Source: QIAW01 sp035487295
GTDB taxonomy: Bacteria; Acidobacteriota; Terriglobia; Terriglobales; Acidobacteriaceae
Assembly: GCA_035487295.1 (NCBI GenBank)
Contig: DATHMH010000020.1
Location: 217,928-281,927 of the forward strand
Length of the DNA: 64,000 nt
Direction of reading: 5' to 3'
Position numbers and translations under genes: made by a program. Under the pieces are notes generated by a model, which saw nothing but the letters and a program-made list of their open reading frames with translations, searched no databases and was not told the DNA's origin. Each line of letters begins with the position of its first letter. Positions within the stretch are counted from its first letter, which is position 1. Positions 44,434 through 52,870 of this stretch are shown one piece after another.

Positions 44434-44855
44434 CAGCGCACCAATTCCCTGCCGCCGGCATATTCGAACGAGTTCATCATGGTCTCTTCAATCCGCACCT
44501 TCTCCACCTTTGCCGAATGAAATCCTTTTTGCAGGCGGTCGAAAATTTCTACGCACAGATTTTCGGTGGTGGGCACCAGTTTCTGGAATTCTTCCAGGGT
44601 GTTCAGGTTGCCATCGTCGTAGCGTTGCACAATCTCCTGCTTCACGAATTTATCGAGGTTCACAAGGTTGCATATCATGCCCGTGCGCGGGTCCACCTGG
44701 CCGCTCACCGTGACCTCAACGATATAGTTGTGCCCGTGGCCATACGGGTTATTGCACTTGCCGTAGACGGCCGCGTTTTCTTCGGCTGACATCGCCTCAT
44801 TGTGCAGCCGGTGTGAAGCCGAGAATCTATAACGCCGGGTCAGATGGGCCTTCAT
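44433..44855 (-). CDS. 6-pyruvoyl-tetrahydropterin synthase / QueD family, paralogue 1
   Basis: 140 residues. Zinc His H15 (SASH), H40 and H42, catalytic C34 in YGKCNNPYGHGHNY; this wording matches eukaryotic PTPS rather than the shorter QueD pattern. Conserved DPRTGMICNLVNLD and VPTTENLCVEIFDRL follow. The C-terminal substrate Glu lies in IEETMMNSFEY. It converts dihydroneopterin triphosphate either to 6-pyruvoyl-tetrahydropterin or to 6-carboxy-tetrahydropterin. ATGA-type overlaps join it to both neighbours (paralogue 2 and folE). Confidence 0.9.
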   Translation of the reverse strand: MKAHLTRRYRFSASHRLHNEAMSAEENAAVYGKCNNPYGHGHNYIVEVTVSGQVDPRTGMICNLVNLDKFVKQEIVQRYDDGNLNTLEEFQKLVPTTENLCVEIFDRLQKGFHSAKVEKVRIEETMMNSFEYAGGRELVR

Positions 44856-45262
44856 GCCTCTCCATAGAAATCCACGAACAAATCGGCTGTCTCATACAGC
44901 CGCACGCGGTGCAGTTGCGCCAGCCGCAAGTTGGGCGTCAGCCGGTTCCAGATAGCAATGGCGATATTCTCGGAGGTTGGAATCTGCTCCGCAAATTCCG
45001 GCACCTCCTTATTCAAATTCCGGTGATCGAGTGCCTCTACCACCTCGCGGTTCATGATGTCTTTCAACTGCTTCAGGTCCATCACAAAGCCCGATTTGGA
45101 ATCAATTTCCCCCTTCACGGTTACCTCCAAAACATAGTTATGCCCATGTCCGTGCGGGTTATTGCATTTGCCGAAAATGCGGCGATTTTCTTCGTCAGAA
45201 AATTCCGGACTGTGATAATAATGCGAGGCGGAGAATTCAACTCGTCGCGTCAGATAAATCAT
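44852..45262 (-). CDS. 6-pyruvoyl-tetrahydropterin synthase / QueD family, paralogue 2
   Basis: 136 residues, first gene of the pterin operon. Zinc His H14 (SASH), H39 and H41, catalytic C33 (FGKCNNPHGHGHNY); LDHRNLN and PTSENIAIAIWNRL follow, ending with RLYETADLFVDF, very close to the layout of animal PTPS (LDHKNLD, TTENVAVYIWD, VYETDNN). It overlaps paralogue 1 by ATGA. Two tandem, non-identical, fully equipped PTPS genes beside folE suggest two activities (one BH4-like or QueD-like each) or a heteromer. Confidence 0.9.
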   Translation of the reverse strand: MIYLTRRVEFSASHYYHSPEFSDEENRRIFGKCNNPHGHGHNYVLEVTVKGEIDSKSGFVMDLKQLKDIMNREVVEALDHRNLNKEVPEFAEQIPTSENIAIAIWNRLTPNLRLAQLHRVRLYETADLFVDFYGEA

Positions 45263-45443
45263 TCATCTCTCCGGTATTCGCCTCCCGCCTCTGGTGTTAT
45301 AGATTGCCGAAAGAGGGTGGAAGCACTATAAAATTCTTATGCGGCACAATGCCGCGTACGTCAGAAATACGGGTAAGAGGTCGCTTGAGATTCATAACCG
45401 ACCCCCATGACCTGACATGTGGAACTCTTTTATTATACGAAGT

Positions 45444-45947
45444 ATGCGGATTACGCCAAAAAAGATGGCCTGCTGGACAGGACTGCTGCTTGCGTTTCTG
45501 CTGGCCTGCGGCTGCGATCGCGGCACTCAACCAGGTCTGATTGGCGGGCCGGCGCCTGACTTCACCGTGCAGGATTCCGACCGCTCTGTTTCTCTGCACG
45601 ACCTGCGCGGCAAGGTTATTGTTTTGAACTTCTGGGCCTCTAATTGCGCGCCATGCATCGAGGAGCTTCCTTCGCTGATCGATATGCAGTCGAAGATGAG
45701 AGACCATGTCAATGTGCTCGCCGTCAGCCTCGACCAGGACGACAATGCTTATCACAGCTTCCTGCGCCAACACAACATCGATTTGCTCACGGTGCACGAT
45801 TCCGAGCAAAAGAGCGGACAGCTCTATAAAACGGATGGATATCCTGAAACTTTCATTATCGATACCCGGGGCGTCATCCGCCGCAAATTTATCGGCGCTG
45901 TGGAGTGGACCAGGCCCGACATCTTGCAGTACCTGAAGCAGCTCTAG
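45444..45947 (+). CDS. TlpA/ResA-like thioredoxin-fold lipoprotein
   Basis: 167 residues from ATG 45444; the frame is open from 45417 and ATG 45465 is also possible. The N-terminal hydrophobic stretch ends in LLAC (19-22), a lipobox, so the mature protein is probably anchored by Cys22. The redox motif is C68-A-P-C71 in NFWASNCAPCIEELP, typical of TlpA/ResA. YPETFIIDTRGVIRRKFIG holds the cis-Pro region. It reduces disulfides or haem-binding Cys of apocytochromes outside the membrane. Stands alone, convergent with copA. Confidence 0.88.
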   Translation: MRITPKKMACWTGLLLAFLLACGCDRGTQPGLIGGPAPDFTVQDSDRSVSLHDLRGKVIVLNFWASNCAPCIEELPSLIDMQSKMRDHVNVLAVSLDQDDNAYHSFLRQHNIDLLTVHDSEQKSGQLYKTDGYPETFIIDTRGVIRRKFIGAVEWTRPDILQYLKQL

Positions 45948-46006
45948 AAACTCGGGAGCCTCAGCGTCCCTGCGGTTAAGGCCTTTCTGCGTGTTTCCGC
46001 AATCAC

Positions 46007-48472
46007 TTACAGCTTCACTCTCCGCAACCGCAGCGCGTTGCTGATCACGCTGACCGAGCTGAGGCTCATGGCGGCTGCGGCGAGCATGGGATTCAGCAGA
46101 GTTCCAGTGAACGGATACAGCACCCCGGCGGCCACGGGTATGCCCAGAGCGTTATATACGAAGGCAAAAAACAGATTCTGCCGGATATTGCGCATGGTGG
46201 CTTCGCTCAACTTGCGGGCGCGCAAGATTCCGCGCAGGTCACCTTTCACCAGCGTGATGTCTCCACTTTCTATGGCTACGTCTGTACCGGTGCCCATGGC
46301 GATGCCCACGTTGGCTTGCGCCAGCGCAGGAGCATCGTTAACGCCGTCGCCCGCCATGGCAACTTTTCGCCCTTCGCCCTGCAATCGCTTGACGACCTCC
46401 AGCTTCTGCTGCGGCGAAACCTCGGCGCGAAATTCCTGCAAGCCTAATCGAGCCGCTATCGCCCCGGCGGTGACCTGGTTGTCGCCGGTGAGCATCATCA
46501 CGCGGACACCTTCTTTTCGCAGCGCCTGCAGCACCTCGGGAGTCGTTGTTTTCATAGGATCGGCAATCCCCAGTAACGCAGCCGGCTTCCTGTTGACTGC
46601 GGCCAATGTCACGGTTTGACCATCGCGGCGCATCTGCTCTGCCTGTTGTTGCGTACTGTCAACGGCTATTCCAAGCTCATAAAAAAGCCTTTGGTTACCG
46701 ATAGTTATGAATTTTCCATCTACTATTGCTTCAATGCCTGACCCGGTGACAGAGCGGAAGCTGGTGCTGGGACGAAGAGGCAAGCCACGTTGCTCAGCCG
46801 CGCGCACAATCGCCCGCGCCAGCGGATGCTCGCTGTTGCGTTCCGCGCTGGCGGCAAGTGCCAGAACCTCAGCTTCAGCAAAGCTGCCAAGAGTCGCAAT
46901 GTATACCAGTTCAGGCTTGCCTTCGGTGAGGGTTCCGGTCTTATCTACAACCAGGGTGTCGATTTTTTCCAGGGATTCCAAAGCTTCGGCGTTTTTGATC
47001 AGGACGCCGGCAGCGGCGCCGCGTCCCGTCCCCACCATGATGGACATCGGCGTAGCCAGCCCCAAGGCGCACGGACAGGCAATGATCAGCACAGCTACGG
47101 CGGCAACCAGGGCGTGGGCCATGCGCGGGGCCGGCCCGATCCACGCCCAGACAACAAACGTAATCAGCGCCGCAGCAAAAACAGCGGGCACAAAGTACGC
47201 CGCCGTCACATCGGCAATCCGCTGGATGGGAGCGCGGCTGCGCTGCGCCTCGCCTACCATGCGCACAATCTGGGCCAGCAGGGTTTCGCTGCCCACGCGT
47301 TCGGCCCGCATGGTGAAAGAGCCGGTGGCGTTCAGAGTTGCGCCAATGACCTTGGCGCCCGGTTCTTTGTCTACGGGCAGGGATTCGCCGGTGATCATGG
47401 ATTCATCCACCGCGCTCTGCCCTTCCAGTACCGTGCCATCGACCGGCACCTTCTCGCCCGGACGCACGCGCAACACATCGCCTGTCTGCACCTCGCCCAA
47501 CGGCACATCCGACTCGCCGCCATTGGCCACGCGGTGAGCAATCTTAGGAGAAAGATCGAGCAGGGCGCGTATGGCGGCGCTGGTCTGCGCTCGCGCTCTC
47601 AGCTCCAGCACCTGGCCCAGAAGCACCAGCGCGGTGATTGCCGCCGCCACTTCAAAATACACATCCAACCTTCCGCTTATTCCGCGAAATGAGGCAGGAA
47701 AAATCGACGGCGCCAACGTGGCCACTACACTGTAACCGTAGGCGGCTAAAACTCCCACTGCAATCAGGCTGAACATATTGAGATGGCGGGTGAGAAACGA
47801 CCTCCAGCCGCGCTCCAGCAGCGGCCATCCGCACCATAAGACCGCTGGAGTCGCCAGCGTCAACTGCACCCAATTCCAGTACGGAGCAATGGCGCTAAAC
47901 CAGGATGCCTCTGGACCGGTAAACATCTGCGCCATCGAAACTGCTACCAGGGGCAGCGCCAGACCAACACTGATCCAGAAGCGGCGGCTCATCATGCGCA
48001 ATTCGGTGTCGTCTTCCGGAGCGTCGGGCGACAACGTGCGCGGCTCCAGCGCCATGCCACAAATCGGACACGCGCCGGGCTTATCGCTCACGACCTCGGG
48101 ATCCATCGGGCAGATGTACTCAACTTTGCCCGGGGCTGCTGCTGATATTGCAGCCGGCGAGGTGCTTACATTTGCATGTGAAGCACTTGCAAGGGTGGTA
48201 TTTGCATGTGTGGCATCCCGCTTTGCGGGATCGCCGGCTGTTGGCGACTGTGCAGAGGGTGCAGCCGTCATGCCAAGTTGAATCAGGCCGGCAGGCTTAG
48301 GCGGGTTCAGATACTTTTCCGGATCGGCCTGGAACTTCTGCGCGCAGCCCGCACAGCAGAAATAATAGCTCTGCCCGTTGTGCTCGGTTTTTGCTTTGGC
48401 CTTTTCCGGCACCACCTTCATTCCGCATACCGGATCGATCACTGTCGTAGTCTGATTCTCCGTCTGATTCAC
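46007..48472 (-). CDS. copA: Copper-translocating P1B-type ATPase with YHS and heavy-metal-binding N-terminal domains
   Basis: About 821 residues from GTG 48472, which follows GAAAGG; the frame is open to an ATG at 48517. N terminus: a YHS domain (DPVCGMKV, CCAGCAQKF), an Ala/Thr-rich linker, then a heavy-metal-binding domain (YICPMDPEV, CPICGMALEP). Membrane core: IACPCALGLATP with the CPC metal site, phosphorylation DKTGTLTEG, EHPLARAI, GDGVNDAPALA, and in the last helices YNALG and MSLSSVSVISNALRLR, the Cu(I) set. Exports Cu(I) from the cytoplasm. It is 48 bases downstream of a csoR-type repressor gene, consistent with copper-induced expression. Confidence 0.95.
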   Translation of the reverse strand: MNQTENQTTTVIDPVCGMKVVPEKAKAKTEHNGQSYYFCCAGCAQKFQADPEKYLNPPKPAGLIQLGMTAAPSAQSPTAGDPAKRDATHANTTLASASHANVSTSPAAISAAAPGKVEYICPMDPEVVSDKPGACPICGMALEPRTLSPDAPEDDTELRMMSRRFWISVGLALPLVAVSMAQMFTGPEASWFSAIAPYWNWVQLTLATPAVLWCGWPLLERGWRSFLTRHLNMFSLIAVGVLAAYGYSVVATLAPSIFPASFRGISGRLDVYFEVAAAITALVLLGQVLELRARAQTSAAIRALLDLSPKIAHRVANGGESDVPLGEVQTGDVLRVRPGEKVPVDGTVLEGQSAVDESMITGESLPVDKEPGAKVIGATLNATGSFTMRAERVGSETLLAQIVRMVGEAQRSRAPIQRIADVTAAYFVPAVFAAALITFVVWAWIGPAPRMAHALVAAVAVLIIACPCALGLATPMSIMVGTGRGAAAGVLIKNAEALESLEKIDTLVVDKTGTLTEGKPELVYIATLGSFAEAEVLALAASAERNSEHPLARAIVRAAEQRGLPLRPSTSFRSVTGSGIEAIVDGKFITIGNQRLFYELGIAVDSTQQQAEQMRRDGQTVTLAAVNRKPAALLGIADPMKTTTPEVLQALRKEGVRVMMLTGDNQVTAGAIAARLGLQEFRAEVSPQQKLEVVKRLQGEGRKVAMAGDGVNDAPALAQANVGIAMGTGTDVAIESGDITLVKGDLRGILRARKLSEATMRNIRQNLFFAFVYNALGIPVAAGVLYPFTGTLLNPMLAAAAMSLSSVSVISNALRLRRVKL

Positions 48473-48520
48473 ATCAACCAACCTTTCAAAAGCGAAAATG
48501 CAAGAGCTAAAAGCCAACAG

Positions 48521-48886
48521 CTAAGAGCCCAGAGCCCGATTCTTAAACATGAACTCGACAATCTCTTCATACATGCCGGCGGCCTCTTGTTTGGAGCCAT
48601 GTTGCACCGCCTGCGTGACGCAGTGCCGTAAATGATTGCGCATCAGTTCTCTGCTCACGCCACGCAGTGCCTCCTGCACCGATGAAATCTGCATCAGGAT
48701 GTCGGCGCAATAGCGGTCTTCCTCCACCATCTTTTGCAAACCCCGGACCTGCCCGGCAATACGATTCAGGCGATGCAGGTTCCGGGTCTTGATCTCCGGA
48801 TCAACCCCCACTGCTTTGCGCGGCGAGGCCGTAGTCTCGCATCCGCAAGCAGCAATCTCGGAATTCTTCTTTGCCCTTGCTTTCAT
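48521..48886 (-). CDS. csoR: CsoR-family metal-sensing transcriptional repressor
   Basis: 121 residues. After a 30-residue lysine-rich, Cys-containing head (CGC near 14-16), the four-helix CsoR/RcnR domain runs from NLHRLNRIAGQVRGLQKMVEEDRYCADIL. The Cu(I) ligand set C60, H85, C89 has exact CsoR spacing (C-x24-H-x3-C). It represses the adjacent copA and releases DNA on binding Cu(I). A candidate operator lies 12 bases before the start. The RcnR and FrmR alternatives lack this Cys-His-Cys set. Confidence 0.93.
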   Translation of the reverse strand: MKARAKKNSEIAACGCETTASPRKAVGVDPEIKTRNLHRLNRIAGQVRGLQKMVEEDRYCADILMQISSVQEALRGVSRELMRNHLRHCVTQAVQHGSKQEAAGMYEEIVEFMFKNRALGS

Positions 48887-48897
48887 ACCACGATTCT

Positions 48898-48920
48898 ACA
48901 TATACCCCCCACCCCTATGT
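48898..48920. promoter_or_regulatory. Candidate CsoR operator
   Basis: ACATA and TATGT arms enclose a C-rich centre (TACCCCCCACCCC), resembling the GC-core, TA-flanked operators of CsoR proteins. It lies 12-34 bases upstream of the csoR ATG (minus strand), where it could autoregulate csoR-copA. Assignment by resemblance and position. Confidence 0.5.
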
Positions 48921-49108
48921 CAATGCTGTCGACGGTCTGTGCGCGGCCAATCAAGCCTTTCCGGTCATGGCAGGAGTGCCCATCCATCGTTGACCCGCGC
49001 ACGTTTGCGGCGAATTACTGGACTCTACAAATCGCATCTTCATGATTTATATTTACGAGTGCCGGTTTCCGGCACACAGCTTTCATTCCACCGAGCAGAA
49101 GGGACTTC

Positions 49109-49336
49109 ATGACTACGGTTGACGTTTGTTTTCGCTACGGAATACCTCCCGGTGAGGCCGAGATGCGGGCCCTGGGTACGGCACGTGAGGTTTACGGCAT
49201 CCGCGCCCTGCGCTTCGATGAAAAGAATAAGACCGTTCGCGTGGAGTTTGACGCCACCCGCTTAAACGAAAGCAATGTGGAGTCGCTGCTCCGTCGCGCA
49301 GGTTTGGATCTGACAGAAAAGGTAAGCTTGGCCTAG
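49109..49336 (+). CDS. Small HMA-like (ferredoxin-fold) protein lacking the metal-binding Cys pair
   Basis: 75 residues. The order of predicted segments, strand (TTVDVCFRYG), helix (EAEMRALGTAREVYG), strand-strand (IRALRFDEKNKTVRVEFDA), helix (NESNVESLLRRAGL), follows the heavy-metal-associated fold, but the CxxC metal loop is replaced by GIPPGE and only one Cys remains. It diverges from csoR-copA across 222 bases, suggesting a copper link, yet the missing ligands argue against metal transfer. Inferred from sequence pattern only. Confidence 0.65.
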   Translation: MTTVDVCFRYGIPPGEAEMRALGTAREVYGIRALRFDEKNKTVRVEFDATRLNESNVESLLRRAGLDLTEKVSLA

Positions 49337-49851
49337 GTTTTTAGAATTTAGGGGAGTTGAGAGCTGTTCTTTGCCAGGATGACCGCTAAGGGCTAATGGC
49401 CAAAAGCTCCCTAAAAAGCAAAAGGAACACTCCTTAAACCTCTGGCCGAAGTTTGTTCTGGAGTGTTCCTATTGCGCGCCACTTCGTCTGCCCTATCCTA
49501 TTGCAAGGGCCACGCCAAACCTGAGCATACTGAAACTAAAAGACTTAACCGCCATGGACGCCCGGATGCAAGCGTAGGAATTGCCAGCCCTGAGAAAGAA
49601 TTACGCAGTAAAGTTTGGCGAGGGTGCTACAAAGCTGCTACTCGAGTTTCATCGCAGAGCGCAACTCCCATGGAAAATCCGCCTAAGTGTCTTCCTTAGA
49701 ATCTCGCTGTATCTGGACAAATCCCCTTTCAGATCCTTAAATGGATGGCGCTGATAACGCAGAGGTGCAGCAAGGACTCAGTAAAGGGTAAAGAATTCTT
49801 AATCCTTCCGACTTCCCGACTTCATCCTTCTTACTTCCGTTGCCCATACGT
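49337..49851. other. Non-coding stretch before the tRNA-Arg gene
   Basis: About 515 bases without a credible gene. It holds degenerate GCTAAGGGCTAATGGC-type repeat text near 49386-49402, a long 11-bp inverted repeat (49423-49470) and, at its end, the tRNA promoter. Short open frames lack ribosome-binding sites and recognisable composition. Confidence 0.5.
49423..49470. repeat. 11-bp perfect inverted repeat with 26-nt spacer
   Basis: AGGAACACTCC (49423-49433) and GGAGTGTTCCT (49460-49470) are exact complements. The spacer contains AAAC and GTTT words that can extend inner pairing. It could be a structured RNA, an attenuator or the scar of a small palindromic mobile element; nothing decides between these. 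Confidence 0.55.
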
Positions 49852-49857
49852 TATAAT
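49852..49857 (+). promoter_or_regulatory. Candidate -10 box of the tRNA-Arg gene
   Basis: A perfect TATAAT lies 25 bases upstream of the tRNA. The -35 region is weak (no clear TTGACA 16-18 bases upstream). Confidence 0.4.
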
Positions 49858-49882
49858 CGAAATTTCAACCGTACCACCCGAC

Positions 49883-49959
49883 GCGCCCTTAGCTCAGTTG
49901 GATAGAGCGTCTGACTACGAATCAGAAGGTCGGGAGTTCGAATCTCTCAGGGCGCGCCA
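49883..49959 (+). tRNA. tRNA-Arg (anticodon ACG)
   Basis: 77 bases including an encoded CCA. Acceptor stem GCGCCCT pairs with AGGGCGC; D arm AGCTCAGTTGGATAGAGC; anticodon stem TCTGA/TCAGA around the loop CTACGAA gives anticodon ACG; T arm GGGAGTTCGAATCTCTC. All invariant positions are present. The 3' 25 bases recur at 50063-50087 and, in part, at 52656-52680, which marks this tRNA as an integration site. Confidence 0.97.
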
Positions 49960-50062
49960 CTCTCCAATAATTAATTTTCAGAGTCATCAACAGTGTTCCA
50001 GCAGATCCTTCGGCTTCGCTCAGGATTTCGCCTGCGGGCTCAGACGCCCGCAAAACGGCTCA

Positions 50063-50087
50063 AGTTCGAATCTCTCAGGGCGCGCCA
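50063..50087 (+). other. Duplicate of the tRNA-Arg 3' end (att-like scar 1)
   Basis: 25 bases identical to tRNA positions 49935-49959 (T-arm 3' half, acceptor strand and CCA) without the rest of the tRNA. This is the footprint left when an element integrates at the 3' end of a tRNA gene. The 103 bases between it and the intact tRNA carry no gene, and the region 49960-50236 shows only this scar. Confidence 0.8.
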
Positions 50088-50236
50088 TACTCCCCGTTGT
50101 ATATTCAGTGACTTACAGCAATATCCCCTTTGCTACATCGAAAAACCAGGTGCCCTCTGAACTCCTGCAAGAAACGCCGGTGTTCTCGTTCTATTCTGAG
50201 AGGATTCAGCAAGACGCCCAAAAAAGGAATAAGAAA

Positions 50237-52526
50237 ATGCGAACGAGAACCATTTTCAACGCGACTCGCCTTTTTGCCTTCGTGAGCGGAGCGGTGTGGC
50301 TTTGGTTGCTGAGAGTTCCGGCTCATGGCCAGCTTATGACCACCACTGTGAGCACTGGACACATTCCCAAGGCCGTGGCTGTAAATCCTGTAACCAACAA
50401 GATTTACGTAGCCAATCAAAGTGATACCAGTGTAACGGTCATTGACGGCGCCACCAACGCCACCGCCACCATCAACGTTGGAAGCACTCCCAATGCCGTG
50501 GCCGTCAACTCAGCAACCAACAAAATATATGTGGTCAACTCCAGCAGAGACAGCGTGACCGTGATTGACGCAGACACCAACAGCACCACCAGCATCGCTG
50601 TTGGAAAGCATCCCTCAGCCGTCGCTGTCAACACCAAGACCAACAAAATCTATGTCACCGCCGGCGGTTATGAAACTGCAAACTTCGGAAACGTAACGGT
50701 GATTGACGGCGCCACGAATGCCACCAGCAAGATCGGCATTGGGCCTTCCGGTCCGTGTGCTGCTGGCGATTGTTGCGCTTGCAATTGCCCGATGGCAATT
50801 CCCAATGCCGTGGCCGTCAACGAGGAGACCAACAGAATCTACGTAGCGGCACACACGACCGGCGACCATGCGAAAGACAAGGTGACGGTCATTGACGGGG
50901 CCACGAACGAAACTACTTCAGTCGAAGTCGAAGGCGAACCTCGCCACTTGGTTGTTAATCCAGTAACGAACAAAGTCTACGCCATAAGCGAGGGTCGCTT
51001 CGAATTTCCTGCGGGCCAGCCGGCCCGCCACAAGGGCGTCGTGATAATCGATGGAGCCAGCAATAGCGCCAGCACAATCCACCTCCCTGAAAGCTTCGAT
51101 TCTGCATTCATCTTGAACATTGCAGTCAACCCGGCAACCAACAAGATTTACGTGATCAACCCCGAGGGTGGCGTCAGCATAATTGATGGCGCCACCGGCG
51201 CAATGACCAGCGTCGGTATGGAAGCTCCAGACGCCGTGGTTGTCAACCCGGTGACTAACAAGATATACGTTGCCAATTCCTTCCATCACAGCATTACTCT
51301 CATTGACGGAAACACCAATGCAACCACGATGGTCAGCCTGGGAGAGTATGACCTCCCATCCTGGCGATCAGACGACCCCATTGGTGGCATACCCATAATG
51401 GCCATTAACCCGGCGACTAACATGCTCTACGTAGCCACCAGCAGCGACAAAGTGGCAGTGATCGACGGAAGCGCAAAACCGATGACCACCATCAGCACCG
51501 GAGATGGTTCCTCCAACATTGCCGTCGACCCGGTGACGAACAAGGTTTACGTGACTAACAAGCTGAGCAATGACATGACCGTGATTGACGGGGCCACCAA
51601 CAGCACCGAGACAGTCGAAGTGGGAGAGAACCCGGTTGAGCTTGCGGTCAATCCAGTGACGAACAAGGTTTACGTCATAAATCACCTGACGACCGGCAAA
51701 AAAAAACGCCACCGTGACAGTAATTGACGGGAGAAAGAACAAGGCCGCCGCCACAGTCCGAATCGGACCTAATCCCCGAGACATAGCAATCAACACACTG
51801 ACCAACAAGATCTATGTCACCAATCGAGGCAAAGACATCAGTAAATTCGGGGTTGTAACCATCATGGATGGGGCCACCAATCGTGCGACAACAGTGAGAA
51901 CCGGAACCAATCCGTGTTCGGTGGCTGTCAACCCAAAGACCAACAGAGTCTACGTCACCAACAACGGCAGCAACAACGTCAGTGTGATTGACGGAATGAC
52001 GAATAAGACCATCGCCACCGTCAGCACCGGGGAAGAACCCTGTGCTATCGCCGTCAATTCCATCACCAACAAGATTTATGTGGCCAACTATAAGAGCGGC
52101 AATGTAACCGTAATTGATGGAGAGACGAATAGCGCAGTTCCGGTCGAGGTTGGAAGCGATCCTAATTATGTTGCGGTCAACCCGGCGACCAACAAAGTCT
52201 ATGTGGCCGATGAGGCCGTAACCGTGATTGATGGGGACACTAACGACACAACGGCCATCATCGCTGGAGACCATCCCGACTCCATAGCGATCAACCTTGA
52301 GAGCAACAGAACCTACGTGGTGAATTCAATGAATTACGTGACCGTGACCGATGGGGCAACAAATGCTACCAGGACAATCGCCACTATAGACTCACCACAC
52401 GCCGTGGCGGTCAATCCTGCGACTGGCGTGGTCTATGCTCTTGCTGGAGGCAGCGTAACTCTAATTGACGGGCTGGCCAGCCACACTGAAACGGGGAGCC
52501 CGGCAGTCGCCAGAATTCCTCGCTGA
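50237..52526 (+). pseudogene. Secreted YVTN beta-propeller repeat protein, interrupted by a frameshift in a poly(A) tract
   Basis: From ATG 50237 (signal peptide LFAFVSGAVWLWLLRVPAHG) the frame encodes tandem ~40-50-residue YVTN-type propeller blades, each with the wording AVNPVTNKIYVAN...VTVIDGATN. At nine consecutive A (51698-51706) the frame shifts: the first frame ends in an abrupt stop at 51725-51727, whereas deleting one A would read GKKNATVTVIDG and continue the blades without a gap to 52526. About 15 blades in total, possibly two propellers, in a ~760-residue extracellular protein. The break may be a true mutation, a phase-variable or slippage-corrected site, or a base-calling error. 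ORF tracks show a misleading longer start through the tRNA. Flanked by tRNA-derived scars. Confidence 0.8.
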
Positions 52527-52870
52527 TTTTGCCGTCCACTTGTCCAGATACGCTTGATCGAGCCCGGTAGCGCACTGCAAACCAACCTCTGCTTCAAGCG
52601 TTCGCCCTGTTGCTTTCCAATCGCTTCCTCGCGGCCTTTATCGCTGAGCAAGGACGTTTCAAATCTCTCAGGGCGCGCCAGATCCTATAAATCAGTAACT
52701 TACAACTATCAATATGCAATGCGCCTGATGTGCTCGCAATCTCATCTATGTAGCTAGATTCAGCGAGTTAAGACCGGCAAAGGTTAATTTGGGAGAAGAA
52801 AGCGGGGAAAACCTCGTCTAAATACTGATTCGCTAAATCTGGCAAAACCTCAACAAGGAAAATCAGCGCG
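52527..52870. other. Non-coding stretch with second tRNA-derived scar
   Basis: 344 bases between the propeller gene and the outer-membrane protein gene. The only recognisable feature is the partial tRNA-Arg 3' end at 52656-52680. No integrase fragment, ribosome-binding site or terminator hairpin was found. Confidence 0.5.
52656..52680 (+). other. Partial duplicate of the tRNA-Arg 3' end (att-like scar 2)
   Basis: The last 19 bases (AATCTCTCAGGGCGCGCCA, 52662-52680) are identical to the tRNA 3' end; the preceding GTTTCA differs from GTTCG by a substitution and a length change. Together with the intact tRNA and scar 1 it brackets about 2.7 kb, consistent with a decayed element inserted at tRNA-Arg. 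Confidence 0.75.

Noticed and set aside
43813..45262. Queuosine biosynthesis operon
   Set aside because: No queC, queE or queF nearby and two eukaryote-like PTPS genes; QueD function for one paralogue remains possible.
49745..50236. N-terminal extension of the propeller frame through the tRNA
   Set aside because: The frame crosses the whole tRNA-Arg gene and scar 1; the signal peptide begins at ATG 50237.
50341..52500. Possible CRISPR array from regularly spaced repeats
   Set aside because: The repeats are imperfect, translate as YVTN blades and have no constant spacer length; no cas genes are present.
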